IMG/VR virus record: IMGVR_UViG_3300017963_000162
Location: 1 to 34,865 of that record
DNA length: 34,865 nt
Reading direction: 5' to 3' (one strand)
From: a virus
Shown in pieces: positions 22,063-29,132 of the stretch (positions are counted from its first letter, which is position 1; each line of letters opens with the position of its first letter). The translations under genes were made by a program, and so were the position numbers. The notes beneath the pieces were generated by a model. That model searched no databases and had not been told where the DNA came from. It saw only the letters and a list, made by a program, of their open reading frames with translations.

Positions 22063-24150
22063 TTAAACCTCCAAAGGGTTTGGCGTTTCTACTGTCTCTT
22101 CTTGAAGCACACCTTCAACAAGAGGATTTGCGTGAGGAGCCCCTTCGGGTTGACCTCGTGCGCTGATTAAGACATCGTCTTCTTTAATTTGTTCTTCTTT
22201 CACCCGATTCATTTCTTCCATCATTCGGACGATTCCCAGATATTTCACTAAGCGATCATCATCGAGGGAAGCCAGCTCTTTCATGGCTCTCGCTCTATCA
22301 AGAGAAGCGGAAGCGCGATCATCGACAGCCCGAGCCGCCCTCTCATCTTCTAATCCCATATTGGCAATAGCCCTAGTAAAGCGTTCTTTTGAAAGGGCAA
22401 TATCCGAAATCGCTTTGGCCTGTTTGGATTGGCGATCGGAATCAATAAGAGAAGCTTGTAATTGTTGGGCTTGCTGAGCTTGCTGGGCCTGTTGCTGCTC
22501 CTCTTCTTGGAGCTGCTGAAGATATTCGGTTTTTCCTTGAATAGGCGCTGCTTGGGCGAGCATTGCCCCGGAAACGGGAGCCCCCACTTGCTTGAGATCG
22601 AGAAGCTGGCGGAAGTACATTTGTTTTTGAGTACCCGTTAGCATTCCTTCTTGAATGCTAACGTCATACTTAATAAAATCTTTGGTATAGAATTGCTGAG
22701 ATGGGGCTCTATTCAGAATTCTTTGTATCTTTTGGGGTGTCCAGTTCTGCATCATTTTGATGCATTTTCGAGCTGCCTGTTTTTGTGCAAATCGCAGGTT
22801 TTCGAAAAGATCCTGTAAATTTACCAGGGATGCCCCTTGCCTGAGCATCATCATGATGCCCGACTCTTGATCGTTCTGAGTCATCCCAAAAGATGCATCG
22901 TTTATCCCCACAGACGAAAGAATATCTGCATCAAATTGACGTTGGAGCTCAAACATGCTAGGTGGAATTTGAGCAGGAGGAATCTTTTCGATAGCCCCAG
23001 GCTTCGCGTCTCTGTCTCTCCAGATGACTTTCCCTTGGCTCGTTTGAAAAAGAGAGCGTGGATTAATAACCGATTCTTCATCCGCAATCCATCCTGAGTT
23101 GATTTGAGAATCGAGAATATCTACCATTTGGGATCGGCGCCTATTCGATTCACGCTGGGGGTCTACTTGGGGGCGTACGAGGGACTGAACTTTGATTCCC
23201 CAATTTTCCGACTCTGGTTCAAAGATCCCTACAAAAGGAACGAACGGATATTCATTCAGACCAAATTGGTTAATCTCGGTCTTCATATAGTTATTATTTA
23301 GAATGATGTGGCATTCAATATATCGTTGAGGACGCATGACTTTTTTAAGCTGCGGATATTGCTGCATAAAAAATTTCATCCCCTCTTGCGTTCCTTCCCA
23401 TTCAACAAATTCCCCTGTTTCTTCATCGACAAGCATGGGAACTTGCTTCCATTTCTGCTGGTAGAATTCATCGTAAGCAATAAAATCTTGTCCATTAGGC
23501 TGAGTTTGGTAAGGAAGCCAAGTAAATTTGTCATCCCTAGACCATCCAAAGGAATGAATCTCAAAAACCTCTTTTTCCATGCCCGGAAGAAGGGAAGCAG
23601 CTTGCTCAGGACTGAGATACTTTCTTCTCATGACGTAGGAACAGTCAGAGAAATCTAATTGGGTGAAATAAGGATCGGTAATAAATCCACTGTAAGGCTC
23701 CCTTCCAAAACGAATATCTCCATTGACAGGATCATCTCTATAATCCATCCACATTGTAAGGAGATTAAATCCTGTTTTTAGCGCTCCTCCAAAGGAATTG
23801 CTAATATGACGATACCCTTCTCCCGTATCAAATGCATAAAGGAGTAAATCGGTGAGGTCATCTGCTGATTGTTGGTCCCCATTTTCCCTTGGCTGGACGA
23901 TAGGACTTAACTGATGCTGGATATGATAACCCAGGATCATGTTGATATTTTTGCGAATTAGATTGTAGGTGAATGCATTGCGATTTTCTTGGAATAGTTT
24001 TTGACGCTCCTTTTCATCCCATTGCTCTCCTAGATAGAATCTTAAATCTCTATCGGCTAAGGGATAGAAAGGATTCCAAGCATAATAGGCTTCTTGGTAG
24101 TAGTCGTTATATTCATTGACTATCGATAATCCGTTATAAACAGTCGACAT
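22063..24150 (-). CDS. Portal protein, P22-like
   Basis: This 695-residue protein forms the ring at the unique vertex through which DNA enters and leaves. The N-terminal half follows the P22-type portal pattern: RFYLGEQWDEKERQKL, NAFTYNLIRKNINMILGYHI, then LLLYAFDTGEGYRHISNSFG and GFNLLTMWMDYR. The last about 190 residues include a Gln-rich helix (about 525-560), like the barrel of P22 gp1, and a charged end. I chose the ATG at 24150 because GAGAG lies 5 bases upstream; a GTG two codons earlier at 24156 is possible. It heads the portal-scaffold unit, after a long structured leader. Confidence 0.88.
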   Translation of the reverse strand: MSTVYNGLSIVNEYNDYYQEAYYAWNPFYPLADRDLRFYLGEQWDEKERQKLFQENRNAFTYNLIRKNINMILGYHIQHQLSPIVQPRENGDQQSADDLTDLLLYAFDTGEGYRHISNSFGGALKTGFNLLTMWMDYRDDPVNGDIRFGREPYSGFITDPYFTQLDFSDCSYVMRRKYLSPEQAASLLPGMEKEVFEIHSFGWSRDDKFTWLPYQTQPNGQDFIAYDEFYQQKWKQVPMLVDEETGEFVEWEGTQEGMKFFMQQYPQLKKVMRPQRYIECHIILNNNYMKTEINQFGLNEYPFVPFVGIFEPESENWGIKVQSLVRPQVDPQRESNRRRSQMVDILDSQINSGWIADEESVINPRSLFQTSQGKVIWRDRDAKPGAIEKIPPAQIPPSMFELQRQFDADILSSVGINDASFGMTQNDQESGIMMMLRQGASLVNLQDLFENLRFAQKQAARKCIKMMQNWTPQKIQRILNRAPSQQFYTKDFIKYDVSIQEGMLTGTQKQMYFRQLLDLKQVGAPVSGAMLAQAAPIQGKTEYLQQLQEEEQQQAQQAQQAQQLQASLIDSDRQSKQAKAISDIALSKERFTRAIANMGLEDERAARAVDDRASASLDRARAMKELASLDDDRLVKYLGIVRMMEEMNRVKEEQIKEDDVLISARGQPEGAPHANPLVEGVLQEETVETPNPLEV

Positions 24151-24159
24151 TCGCACTCT

Positions 24160-24225
24160 CTAAGTTGGTTCTTTCACCGTATTGAAAGTGCGAGGCCGAT
24201 GATACGGCATCGAAGGAGGGATCAA
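24160..24225 (-). CDS. Possible 21-codon leader ORF upstream of portal
   Basis: In leader element 4, GCGAGG is followed 7 bases later by TTG, opening a 21-codon frame (LIPPSMPYHRPRTFNTVKEP, then T, TAG) that stops 9 bases before the portal ATG. If translated, it would couple the element to the portal start and disrupt the leader hairpins. The TTG start and lack of similarity make this a weak call. Confidence 0.22.
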   Translation of the reverse strand: MIPPSMPYHRPRTFNTVKEPT

Positions 24226-24238
24226 CTCCAAGCCTCGC
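24190..24238 (-). promoter_or_regulatory. Leader stem downstream of element 4
   Basis: Minus strand: GCGAGGC (24238-24232) can pair perfectly with GCCTCGC (24196-24190). Inside lies a second hairpin, CGATG/CATCG (arms 24212-24208 and 24201-24197). The first arm contains the GAGG that in elements 1-3 is the ribosome binding site, so in the portal leader that site would be buried. Confidence 0.5.
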
Positions 24239-24279
24239 GTGTTGGTTTTAAGTGGCTCCCTCAAGGGGTGGTATAGCCA
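24238..24279 (-). promoter_or_regulatory. Leader RNA element 4 (before portal unit)
   Basis: Minus strand: outer arm TGGCT (24279-24275), ATACCAC, inner stem CCC/GGG around TTGA, outer arm AGCCA (24257-24253), CTTAAAA, then CCAACACG (24245-24238) and CGAGG. Unlike elements 1-3, the start codon is about 80 nt downstream. The 94 bp between this element and the gene at 24374 show no convincing promoter; on the plus strand they hold a weak ACTGG/CCAGT hairpin followed by T. Confidence 0.78.
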
Positions 24280-24373
24280 AAATGCCCATCCTCAATTTAT
24301 CGACGGATCTTGAAGGGCTACCGTCTTTAACTGGGGTGACTCCAGTCTCTTTTTTACGTCCGAGGTCACGACG

Positions 24374-24658
24374 TTACTTTTTCTTTCCTGGGCGCAGATC
24401 AGGATACTTAGCATACACTGCTCGTTTAATTCCAGCAGGACGAGGAGCATTATGCGCTAATTTTAACGCGCTCTTTGCTCGAGCTTTAGTATTAATTGGA
24501 TAAGAACCAGCTGGAGCCCCACCAGAAGGACCTGCAAAATCTTTTTTTGGGACGTTTTTATATTCTCCCACATTAGAACCTCCGGCTCTTTTTTGCATTT
24601 TAGATTCTTTCCCGCGACGTACCTTCATTCCTTTTCCAATTGTAACCTTCTTAGCCAC
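24374..24658 (-). CDS. Small Lys-rich protein, GTG start
   Basis: This 94-residue, very basic protein begins MAKKVTIGKGMKVRRGKESK. The C-terminal part (about 55-90, SYPINTKARAKSALKLAHNA, then PAGIKRAVYAKYPDLRPGK) is a pattern I associate with small phage proteins encoded near terminase or portal genes, function unknown. It starts with GTG, overlapping the upstream gene by 8 bp, with AGGAAGG 7 bases before. It is the last gene of the terminase unit. Confidence 0.65.
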   Translation of the reverse strand: MAKKVTIGKGMKVRRGKESKMQKRAGGSNVGEYKNVPKKDFAGPSGGAPAGSYPINTKARAKSALKLAHNAPRPAGIKRAVYAKYPDLRPGKKK

Positions 24659-24821
24659 GTTTTACCTTCCTTTGCTCTAACGCCTCTCGGGTGAGCTCTT
24701 CCGCTTCGCTTAAAGGCTGTTGAAAAGAAGGAGACCGAGCCACAATTGGAACCTCGTCAAGATCGGCATTAATCTCTCTTTTCATGGGAATATCTCTTCC
24801 ATCAAAATTTTTTCTTTCCAT
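24651..24821 (-). CDS. 56-residue hypothetical protein
   Basis: This short ORF fills the gap between two supported genes and is coupled on the downstream side by an 8-bp overlap. The protein begins MERKNFDGRDIPMKREINAD and has an acidic, helical C-terminal half (LSEAEELTREALEQRKVKRG). The upstream gene's stop is 1 bp away from its ATG, with lysine codons giving a GAAGAAA-type weak ribosome binding site. No family is recognised. Confidence 0.55.
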   Translation of the reverse strand: MERKNFDGRDIPMKREINADLDEVPIVARSPSFQQPLSEAEELTREALEQRKVKRG

Positions 24822-24822
24822 T

Positions 24823-24966
24823 TTATTTCTTCTTTTTGCGCATTGCTTTTTTCATTCCGGTCGACTCATGCCGGCGGCTCTTATAAGATTGCTTTTTAGT
24901 GGATTCCTTTCCTCGACGCATTCCGAGGCTCTCATCCATTTTATCTTTTCTTCCTTGTTTCTTCAT
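24823..24966 (-). CDS. 47-residue basic protein with DESLGMRRG motif
   Basis: This Lys/Arg-rich protein (MKKQGRKDKMDESLGMRRGK, then KKQSYKSRRHESTGMKK) matches the N-terminal repeats of the 100-residue protein at 21758 (DESLGMRRG, KQSYK.RR.ES.GM). ATG overlaps the upstream stop (ATGA), and AGAGG lies 7 bases before. Paralogy between the terminase and portal units suggests a shared partner, perhaps DNA or coat. The function is unknown. Confidence 0.65.
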   Translation of the reverse strand: MKKQGRKDKMDESLGMRRGKESTKKQSYKSRRHESTGMKKAMRKKKK

Positions 24967-25217
24967 GCTATTTCCTCTTGGTTAAATTCAATATCTTCAG
25001 GTACATAAGGGAGATACATCCAATGCGTCGCATTCGTGTCCACTGCATGATCTTCCATTTTTAAAAAAGAGATTTCTCCATTCTCTTTCCATTTATCACT
25101 TCTAAAAGTTCCTATATAAATTAGAGCCGGAATAAGAGGAGTGGGAGAAGGGGTACAAATTAAGAGGTCTCGCGCTCCATCGGGTAAACTTTCATCAACT
25201 CGGGTCCATTTATCCAT
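24963..25217 (-). CDS. DUF551-like small protein
   Basis: This 84-residue protein resembles the DUF551 family common in phages: W-x-R-V-D-E-x-L-P near the start (KWTRVDESLPDGARDLLICT), a central beta part, and an ending THWMYLPYVPE in place of the usual TH-W-M-P-L-P-E-P-P. The biochemical function of DUF551 is unknown. GGAGG is 6 bases before the ATG. The gene begins inside the end of the terminase gene (8-bp overlap) and its stop overlaps the next ATG. Confidence 0.7.
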   Translation of the reverse strand: MDKWTRVDESLPDGARDLLICTPSPTPLIPALIYIGTFRSDKWKENGEISFLKMEDHAVDTNATHWMYLPYVPEDIEFNQEEIA

Positions 25218-26457
25218 ACATTTCCTCCATTCTTAAGGCGTCTTCTTCCGACATACCAGGCCGAAGCTTTTTGTTAAAAAAGTGCGTAAAGAGCGCGTAA
25301 CGCTGCGCATCCATCGCATGATCATTAATTTTAAGCGGCTTATCCTCCCCTCTTTGGGACGCCTTCGAATCCCAGAGATAGTTGCTGAACTCTTTAAGTG
25401 TGTTTGTGCAGTTCGCACAGATCTTGTACGTCCCATTAGTCAGCAGTTGCCCCACAAATCGAATTCCAGGAATGACATCATTAACAGCGTCTGCAACGTT
25501 AAAAACTCCATTTCGTCGTAATTCTTGCCTGAAAGAAGCAGCACTTGGATCAATAAAGATCCTTTTTACATTGTATCCGTCAACAAATTCTTGTAAATCT
25601 TTTGCGTATTCATAATCACTTTTTTGTCTTAATTCTTTTTTAGAATCATAATAATACTCTTTTTCAAGCCACATATTCGGATAACCCCCTGGACAATACC
25701 CAATAAGAGTAAAAACACAAGGATTAGTAGTCCCATAGTCAACCCCAACAATATAATAATCAGCCACAGACTGAGGCATTTGAATAATATGAATATTTTC
25801 ATCAAAAAAGTCATAAACAGCTCCATCCGCAAGAACCCATTCCCCTTTTATATATCGTTTATACCAAAGACCTTGATACTCTTTGGATAGTTCTTCAATG
25901 TAGGTCTCACTTAACGAAGGATTGTCTCGAATATCAAACGAAAAAACTTTTAAGTTGAGATCTTTTTCGCGATCGATGTACTCTGCTTTCAGCCAATGAT
26001 ATGGTGAATCAGGGTTTGTAGAAGCAAACAATTGAGCTCCCTCGACTGATAATCGAGATAATAACATTTTAAAAAAACTTTCAGGGATCAATGTTGCTTC
26101 ATCTATTAGCGCGCCGGCGAACTCGGAACCGCGTATCTTACCTTCTGCCCTTTCGTCATTCGCACCCACTACATACATAAGTCTATTAAATAAAGTGACT
26201 TCTCCTTTACCAATAGAATAATTAAGAGCATTTCCCACGAGTTCTTGAAGCGGTAAAATAATATTCCTTTTTATGGTTTTATCAGTGCGTCCACAAATTA
26301 AAAGAGCGCCAGGAGGTCCACTCCGACAGAACTCTAACCACCTCAACAAGGAAATAAAAGACTTCCCAGCTCTAACGGGGCCTTCAAAAATATTAATCCG
26401 GGCATCCGACTTCTGAAAGGAATCGAGCTGGGTTTGACTGAGTTGCTCAATGAACAT
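25210..26457 (-). CDS. Terminase large subunit
   Basis: This 415-residue protein powers DNA packaging and cuts the concatemer. ATPase part: Walker A GPVRAGKS (26-33), Walker B ALIDE (116-120) with the catalytic E120, and coupling motif FASTNPD (144-150). Nuclease part (RNase H-like): D240 in VGVDYGT, D303 in IFIDPSA, and D379/D383 in INDHAMDAQRYA. Length and motif spacing fit PBSX/Terminase_3-6-type enzymes. The N-terminus overlaps the preceding DNA-binding gene by 11 bp, suggesting coupled translation and that the upstream protein is its partner. Confidence 0.93.
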   Translation of the reverse strand: MFIEQLSQTQLDSFQKSDARINIFEGPVRAGKSFISLLRWLEFCRSGPPGALLICGRTDKTIKRNIILPLQELVGNALNYSIGKGEVTLFNRLMYVVGANDERAEGKIRGSEFAGALIDEATLIPESFFKMLLSRLSVEGAQLFASTNPDSPYHWLKAEYIDREKDLNLKVFSFDIRDNPSLSETYIEELSKEYQGLWYKRYIKGEWVLADGAVYDFFDENIHIIQMPQSVADYYIVGVDYGTTNPCVFTLIGYCPGGYPNMWLEKEYYYDSKKELRQKSDYEYAKDLQEFVDGYNVKRIFIDPSAASFRQELRRNGVFNVADAVNDVIPGIRFVGQLLTNGTYKICANCTNTLKEFSNYLWDSKASQRGEDKPLKINDHAMDAQRYALFTHFFNKKLRPGMSEEDALRMEEMYG

Positions 26458-26917
26458 AGTGCTTCTGGAGCCACTCCGCTAAATATTGAGAACGAGACAT
26501 CATCATATTGGTATTGACCCTGTCTAATTCTATTTTTTTAAAAAGCTCCTCCGGAAGAGCAGTGGTCATGGAATAAGTTTTTTTGGATGTTCCTTTGTAG
26601 GTATTAGGAGGAGGAAGAGAAACTTCTTTTTGGGGCTCCGTCTCTGGAAGTAAAGAAAGAGGGACCACTTTTGTTTCTCTTGAAACTGTTTCAGTCTCTT
26701 GGGGTTTTTCCTCCGATAAATTAAACTTTCTCTGCACAAATTTTATAAATTCATCCCGCGGAATTCTCCATTTCCCACCTTTTTTATCACCTAATTTAAA
26801 GGCACTTACTTCTTCATTCTTACACATATGGCAAGCATAGGAACGGGAAATGTTAAGGAATTCGGCCAATTCATCAGTAGTGATAAAGGCCTTATCATAT
26901 TTTTCTGGTAGTTTCAT
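26447..26917 (-). CDS. DNA-binding protein with two domains (small terminase or regulator candidate)
   Basis: This is a 156-residue protein. Residues about 10-62 form an excisionase/MerR-like winged helix (FITTDELAEFLNISRSYACH, then GGKWRIPRDEFIKFV). A Pro/Glu-rich linker (about 72-108) is followed by a ribbon-helix-helix-like end (about 112-154: TYSMTTALPEELFKKIELD, then SRSQYLAEWLQKHY). Two different DNA-binding modules in one chain are unusual. It is coupled to the large terminase by an 11-bp overlap, so it may be the small terminase that marks the packaging site, or a regulator. GAGG precedes the ATG. Confidence 0.65.
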   Translation of the reverse strand: MKLPEKYDKAFITTDELAEFLNISRSYACHMCKNEEVSAFKLGDKKGGKWRIPRDEFIKFVQRKFNLSEEKPQETETVSRETKVVPLSLLPETEPQKEVSLPPPNTYKGTSKKTYSMTTALPEELFKKIELDRVNTNMMMSRSQYLAEWLQKHYVH

Positions 26918-26948
26918 GTCATAACCTCACTTTTAAAGGGGATTTCCC

Positions 26949-27140
26949 TCATACATTTTCTTTCTTCCTCCAACTTGAATAGCTTAAATTTGGATCGGGT
27001 TTGTACCATTTCTTTTTGCGATTCTTTGTGCACTGTTTGCATTTTTTATTATGGGTTCCTCGCGAGGGAGAAAATCCAAATTCATGAAGATTGAGATGCT
27101 CATGGCATTCGTTACATTCTTGAGTAGGCACTTCATACAT
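26949..27140 (-). CDS. Small zinc-ribbon protein
   Basis: This 63-residue protein has two CxxC pairs, C9-x-x-C12 (QECNECHEHL) and C34-x-x-C37 (KKCKQCTKNR), typical of a zinc ribbon. A basic Trp/Tyr-rich tail (KKKWYKPDPN) follows. Proteins of this type often bind DNA or RNA or act as HNH-like remnants; no catalytic HNH residues are seen. AAGGAG lies 7 bases before the ATG. Confidence 0.7.
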   Translation of the reverse strand: MYEVPTQECNECHEHLNLHEFGFSPSRGTHNKKCKQCTKNRKKKWYKPDPNLSYSSWRKKENV

Positions 27141-27142
27141 CT

Positions 27143-27379
27143 CTATCTCCTTGCGTAATATTTAATAATCCATTCTCCATATTCATCCGAAGTAGGACCG
27201 GGATAAGAGATCCCTACAGAGTGGGAAAGGTCTTTGAATTCATCCTCGGGCATTCCAAGAATGGCCGAATAAACCTGAAGAAGGGCAATTAATGCGGTTA
27301 ACTTTTTAGAGGGATCACATTCATTTTGAAGGAGATTACCCCACATCTCAAACATCAATTCTTGTAAATCGTTTTCCAC
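27143..27379 (-). CDS. Small hypothetical protein, GTG start
   Basis: This 78-residue protein is helical in the first 55 residues (ENDLQELMFEMWGNLLQNEC, then LTALIALLQVYSAILGM). A Pro/Gly turn region follows and then YGEWIIKYYARR. It starts with GTG after a weak ribosome binding site and lies 3 bp from both neighbours, inside the terminase unit. No family is recognised. Confidence 0.55.
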   Translation of the reverse strand: MENDLQELMFEMWGNLLQNECDPSKKLTALIALLQVYSAILGMPEDEFKDLSHSVGISYPGPTSDEYGEWIIKYYARR

Positions 27380-27382
27380 TTC

Positions 27383-27835
27383 TTAAATCCTATGATGACT
27401 TTTTCGTCCCCAATAAAGAGAGCTCTCTGAATATTTTCCAAATACCCTATTCCGTTCTGCTCGACGGTTGATTTCCTCATAAGACATTTTCTTTTTGGGA
27501 CCCTTAGGTTTGGCATTTAGCCATCGTCGAGCTTCCTCAGTAAGGCCATCTTTTTCAGCTTCTTTTTGTAGGTCCTCATTACGTCTTTTATTTTGATTTT
27601 GGCGCGTGGCTTCTTGTCGACACTGAATAGAACAGGTCCCTTCCCCAAACCGTGGGGTAAAAAAGGCGTTGCAAACAAGGCACTTCTTCTTTTTGGGGTC
27701 TTTTTTACCGTATACTCCATGCTTCTTGTAATTAGCTTCGGTAAGGCATCCAAAGCAATAGACTTGAGTCTCGGTGTCACGGACAAAAGTCAAGTGGCAT
27801 TGTTTGCAAATGCTGCGTCGTTTAAGATGATTCAT
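27383..27835 (-). CDS. Two-zinc-ribbon protein with basic tail
   Basis: This 150-residue protein has an N-terminal CxxC pair set (C10/C13 in ICKQCHL; C27/C30 in VYCFGCL). A second set follows at about 52-72 (KKCLVCNAFFTPRFGEGTCS, then IQCR). The rest is basic and helical (QNKRRNEDLQKEAEKDG; KPKGPKKKMSYEEINRRAER). Zinc binding and positive charge suggest nucleic-acid binding. The start overlaps the stop of the 31-residue membrane peptide (ATGA). The function is unknown. Confidence 0.65.
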   Translation of the reverse strand: MNHLKRRSICKQCHLTFVRDTETQVYCFGCLTEANYKKHGVYGKKDPKKKKCLVCNAFFTPRFGEGTCSIQCRQEATRQNQNKRRNEDLQKEAEKDGLTEEARRWLNAKPKGPKKKMSYEEINRRAERNRVFGKYSESSLYWGRKSHHRI

Positions 27836-27927
27836 TTATTAAGTTTTCCTATCATCCATACGATGACTCCTCCTACAATTGCCGCTAAAGAGCAACAGAT
27901 AAAGTACATAAATTTGGGGTCATTCAT
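27832..27927 (-). CDS. 31-residue membrane peptide
   Basis: The peptide starts MNDPKFMYFICCSLAAIVGG and has one membrane segment (about 7-26) and a short basic end (IGKLNK). Overlap on both sides (8 bp with the gene at 27920; ATGA with the gene at 27835) and GAAGG before the ATG support a real, translationally coupled gene in an otherwise soluble-protein operon. No family is recognised; small single-span peptides can act in lysis timing or exclusion. Confidence 0.55.
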   Translation of the reverse strand: MNDPKFMYFICCSLAAIVGGVIVWMIGKLNK

Positions 27928-28318
27928 TACTTCCTTCATTTTTTTTCTCCATGGCTTTGAAGTGTTCCGGGCTTACAATCCCTTTTAAAATTTCTAAAAG
28001 GGTTGCTAAGCTTCCATCGAATTCTTTTTCCTCTTTAGGTTCATCTCTTTGTCCTAACCAGTTTTTACCGAGCCAAACTTGCATTGTGGTGTTACCTTCG
28101 AGAGCATTTTTAAATTGAGCTAAGCGGAGGTTGTTTTCCCCTTTTCTTTTCTTTTGTGAGCAATACTCGGTAAAACCCATTCCAAATTCTTTCTCCACGC
28201 GGTTATAAAAAGTGTCGGGATGCATATCAAAACTTGCAGCAATTTCTGTACCGGGGGTGTGAGCTTGAAGAAGCTTATCTACCATATTCCAATCTATGGG
28301 TTTGAGAGGACGGCTCAT
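27920..28318 (-). CDS. Helix-turn-helix protein (small terminase candidate)
   Basis: This 132-residue protein has an N-terminal helix-turn-helix (about 10-45, DWNMVDKLLQAHTPGTEIAA, then HPDTFYNRVEKEFG). A middle (about 55-92) with GENNLRLAQFKNALEGN and TTMQVWLGKNWLGQRDEP follows. The latter pattern, WLGK-x-WLGQ-x-D, is familiar in phage DNA-binding proteins encoded near terminase and often annotated as small terminase-like. It may recognise the packaging site; the protein at 26447 is the rival candidate. ATG overlaps the upstream stop (TAATG). Confidence 0.65.
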   Translation of the reverse strand: MSRPLKPIDWNMVDKLLQAHTPGTEIAASFDMHPDTFYNRVEKEFGMGFTEYCSQKKRKGENNLRLAQFKNALEGNTTMQVWLGKNWLGQRDEPKEEKEFDGSLATLLEILKGIVSPEHFKAMEKKNEGSNE

Positions 28319-28587
28319 TAAAATTTTACCCTCCTTTCTTCTCGATCTCTTTCTAGAGTGATTTTAGTATCTGTCTCAATACAAGAAGGAGTAGCGCAGA
28401 ACCACACCTTATGCTCATAATCTCGGCAGGTATACCCTTCCGTATTGCCGCAATCCTGACAGGTCATCTCATCAGAGCTCACTTTGACTGGGTAAACCGT
28501 TTTTCTTCCTCTGCGCAATAGACCATCCACTAACATAGGCTCGTGTTGAGGAGAAAGTGGTTTTAAAATTTCTGTTATCTGTCTCAC
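28318..28587 (-). CDS. Small zinc-ribbon protein, GTG start
   Basis: This 89-residue protein has C43/C46 (MTCQDCGNTEGYTCRDYEHK, with another Cys at 54) and C64/C69 (VWFCATPSCIET), consistent with a zinc ribbon. The rest is basic. GTG start overlaps the stop of the ParB-like gene (GTGA). Three zinc-ribbon genes occur in this operon (also 27383 and 26949). The function is unknown. Confidence 0.6.
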   Translation of the reverse strand: MRQITEILKPLSPQHEPMLVDGLLRRGRKTVYPVKVSSDEMTCQDCGNTEGYTCRDYEHKVWFCATPSCIETDTKITLERDREERRVKF

Positions 28588-29102
28588 TTTATTTTAACCT
28601 TGTAACTCGCAGTGTTGTACTTAGATATCACCGCGGCAATATCCACTTCTGCTTCCCGAAGATCGTCTTCATTTTCAAACTTTGCATTGAGAGAAAAACT
28701 TTTGGGTTTATTTTCTTCTTCAATTACATCCAAATGAAGCTCTTCAGGAGTAAAACCACTTTCGAGTAAAAGATCGACTTCCCAGAGATTGGCCAACATA
28801 TCGTCATCCCAACTTCCCTGGTTTTTGTTAAGGCGGATTGTGAGCTCTTTAGCCTCTGATTCTGACAAAGGCTCTTGGGGTACGTAAACGTCGATACGTT
28901 TTTGTCCCATTTTTTTGAGTACTCTAACCCTTTGATGACCCCCGATAATCGTTCCATCCGGCTGGATAACGACGGGCTCACACTGCCCAAACTTACGAAG
29001 CGACTTTTTAAGCTCTTCGCCCTGTTTCTTTGATAGGCGTCTGGGGTTATCGGGATTTTCATGGAGATTACGGATCTCCCAAACTTCGTGTTGCCAGTTC
29101 AT
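28584..29102 (-). CDS. ParB/sulfiredoxin-fold nuclease-like protein
   Basis: This is a 172-residue protein. Residues about 10-68 show the ParB N-terminal fold: NPDNPRRLS (17-24), LKKSLRKFGQCEPVVIQ (31-47) and the nucleotide-binding GGHQR (54-58). In phages such domains, often called ParB-like nucleases, occur alone or fused to DNA methyltransferases; here no methylase follows. The middle (about 80-125) resembles the helical linker of those fusions, and the last 45 residues are acidic and then basic. It is the first gene of the terminase unit. Its ribosome binding site (AGGG) lies inside the 3' arm of leader element 5, so folding could hide it. Confidence 0.8.
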   Translation of the reverse strand: MNWQHEVWEIRNLHENPDNPRRLSKKQGEELKKSLRKFGQCEPVVIQPDGTIIGGHQRVRVLKKMGQKRIDVYVPQEPLSESEAKELTIRLNKNQGSWDDDMLANLWEVDLLLESGFTPEELHLDVIEEENKPKSFSLNAKFENEDDLREAEVDIAAVISKYNTASYKVKIK

Positions 29103-29104
29103 TT

Positions 29105-29125
29105 AACCCTAAAGTGGTATGGGTT
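29105..29125 (-). promoter_or_regulatory. Leader RNA element 5 (before ParB-like gene), short form
   Basis: Minus strand: arm AACCC (29125-29121), loop ATACCACTTTA, arm GGGTT (29109-29105), then AAATG. The only possible ribosome binding site (AGGG) is in the 3' arm. The conserved CAACACGA follows at 29093-29086, inside codons 4-6 of the gene. The transcript predicted from the promoter at 29133-29141 starts at about 29126, so the hairpin would be the exact 5' end of the mRNA. Confidence 0.75.
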
Positions 29126-29132
29126 TATCTTA

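Noticed and set aside
24317-24355. Plus-strand hairpin ACTGG/CCAGT followed by T
   Set aside because: Only 5 bp of stem and no plus-strand gene upstream to terminate.
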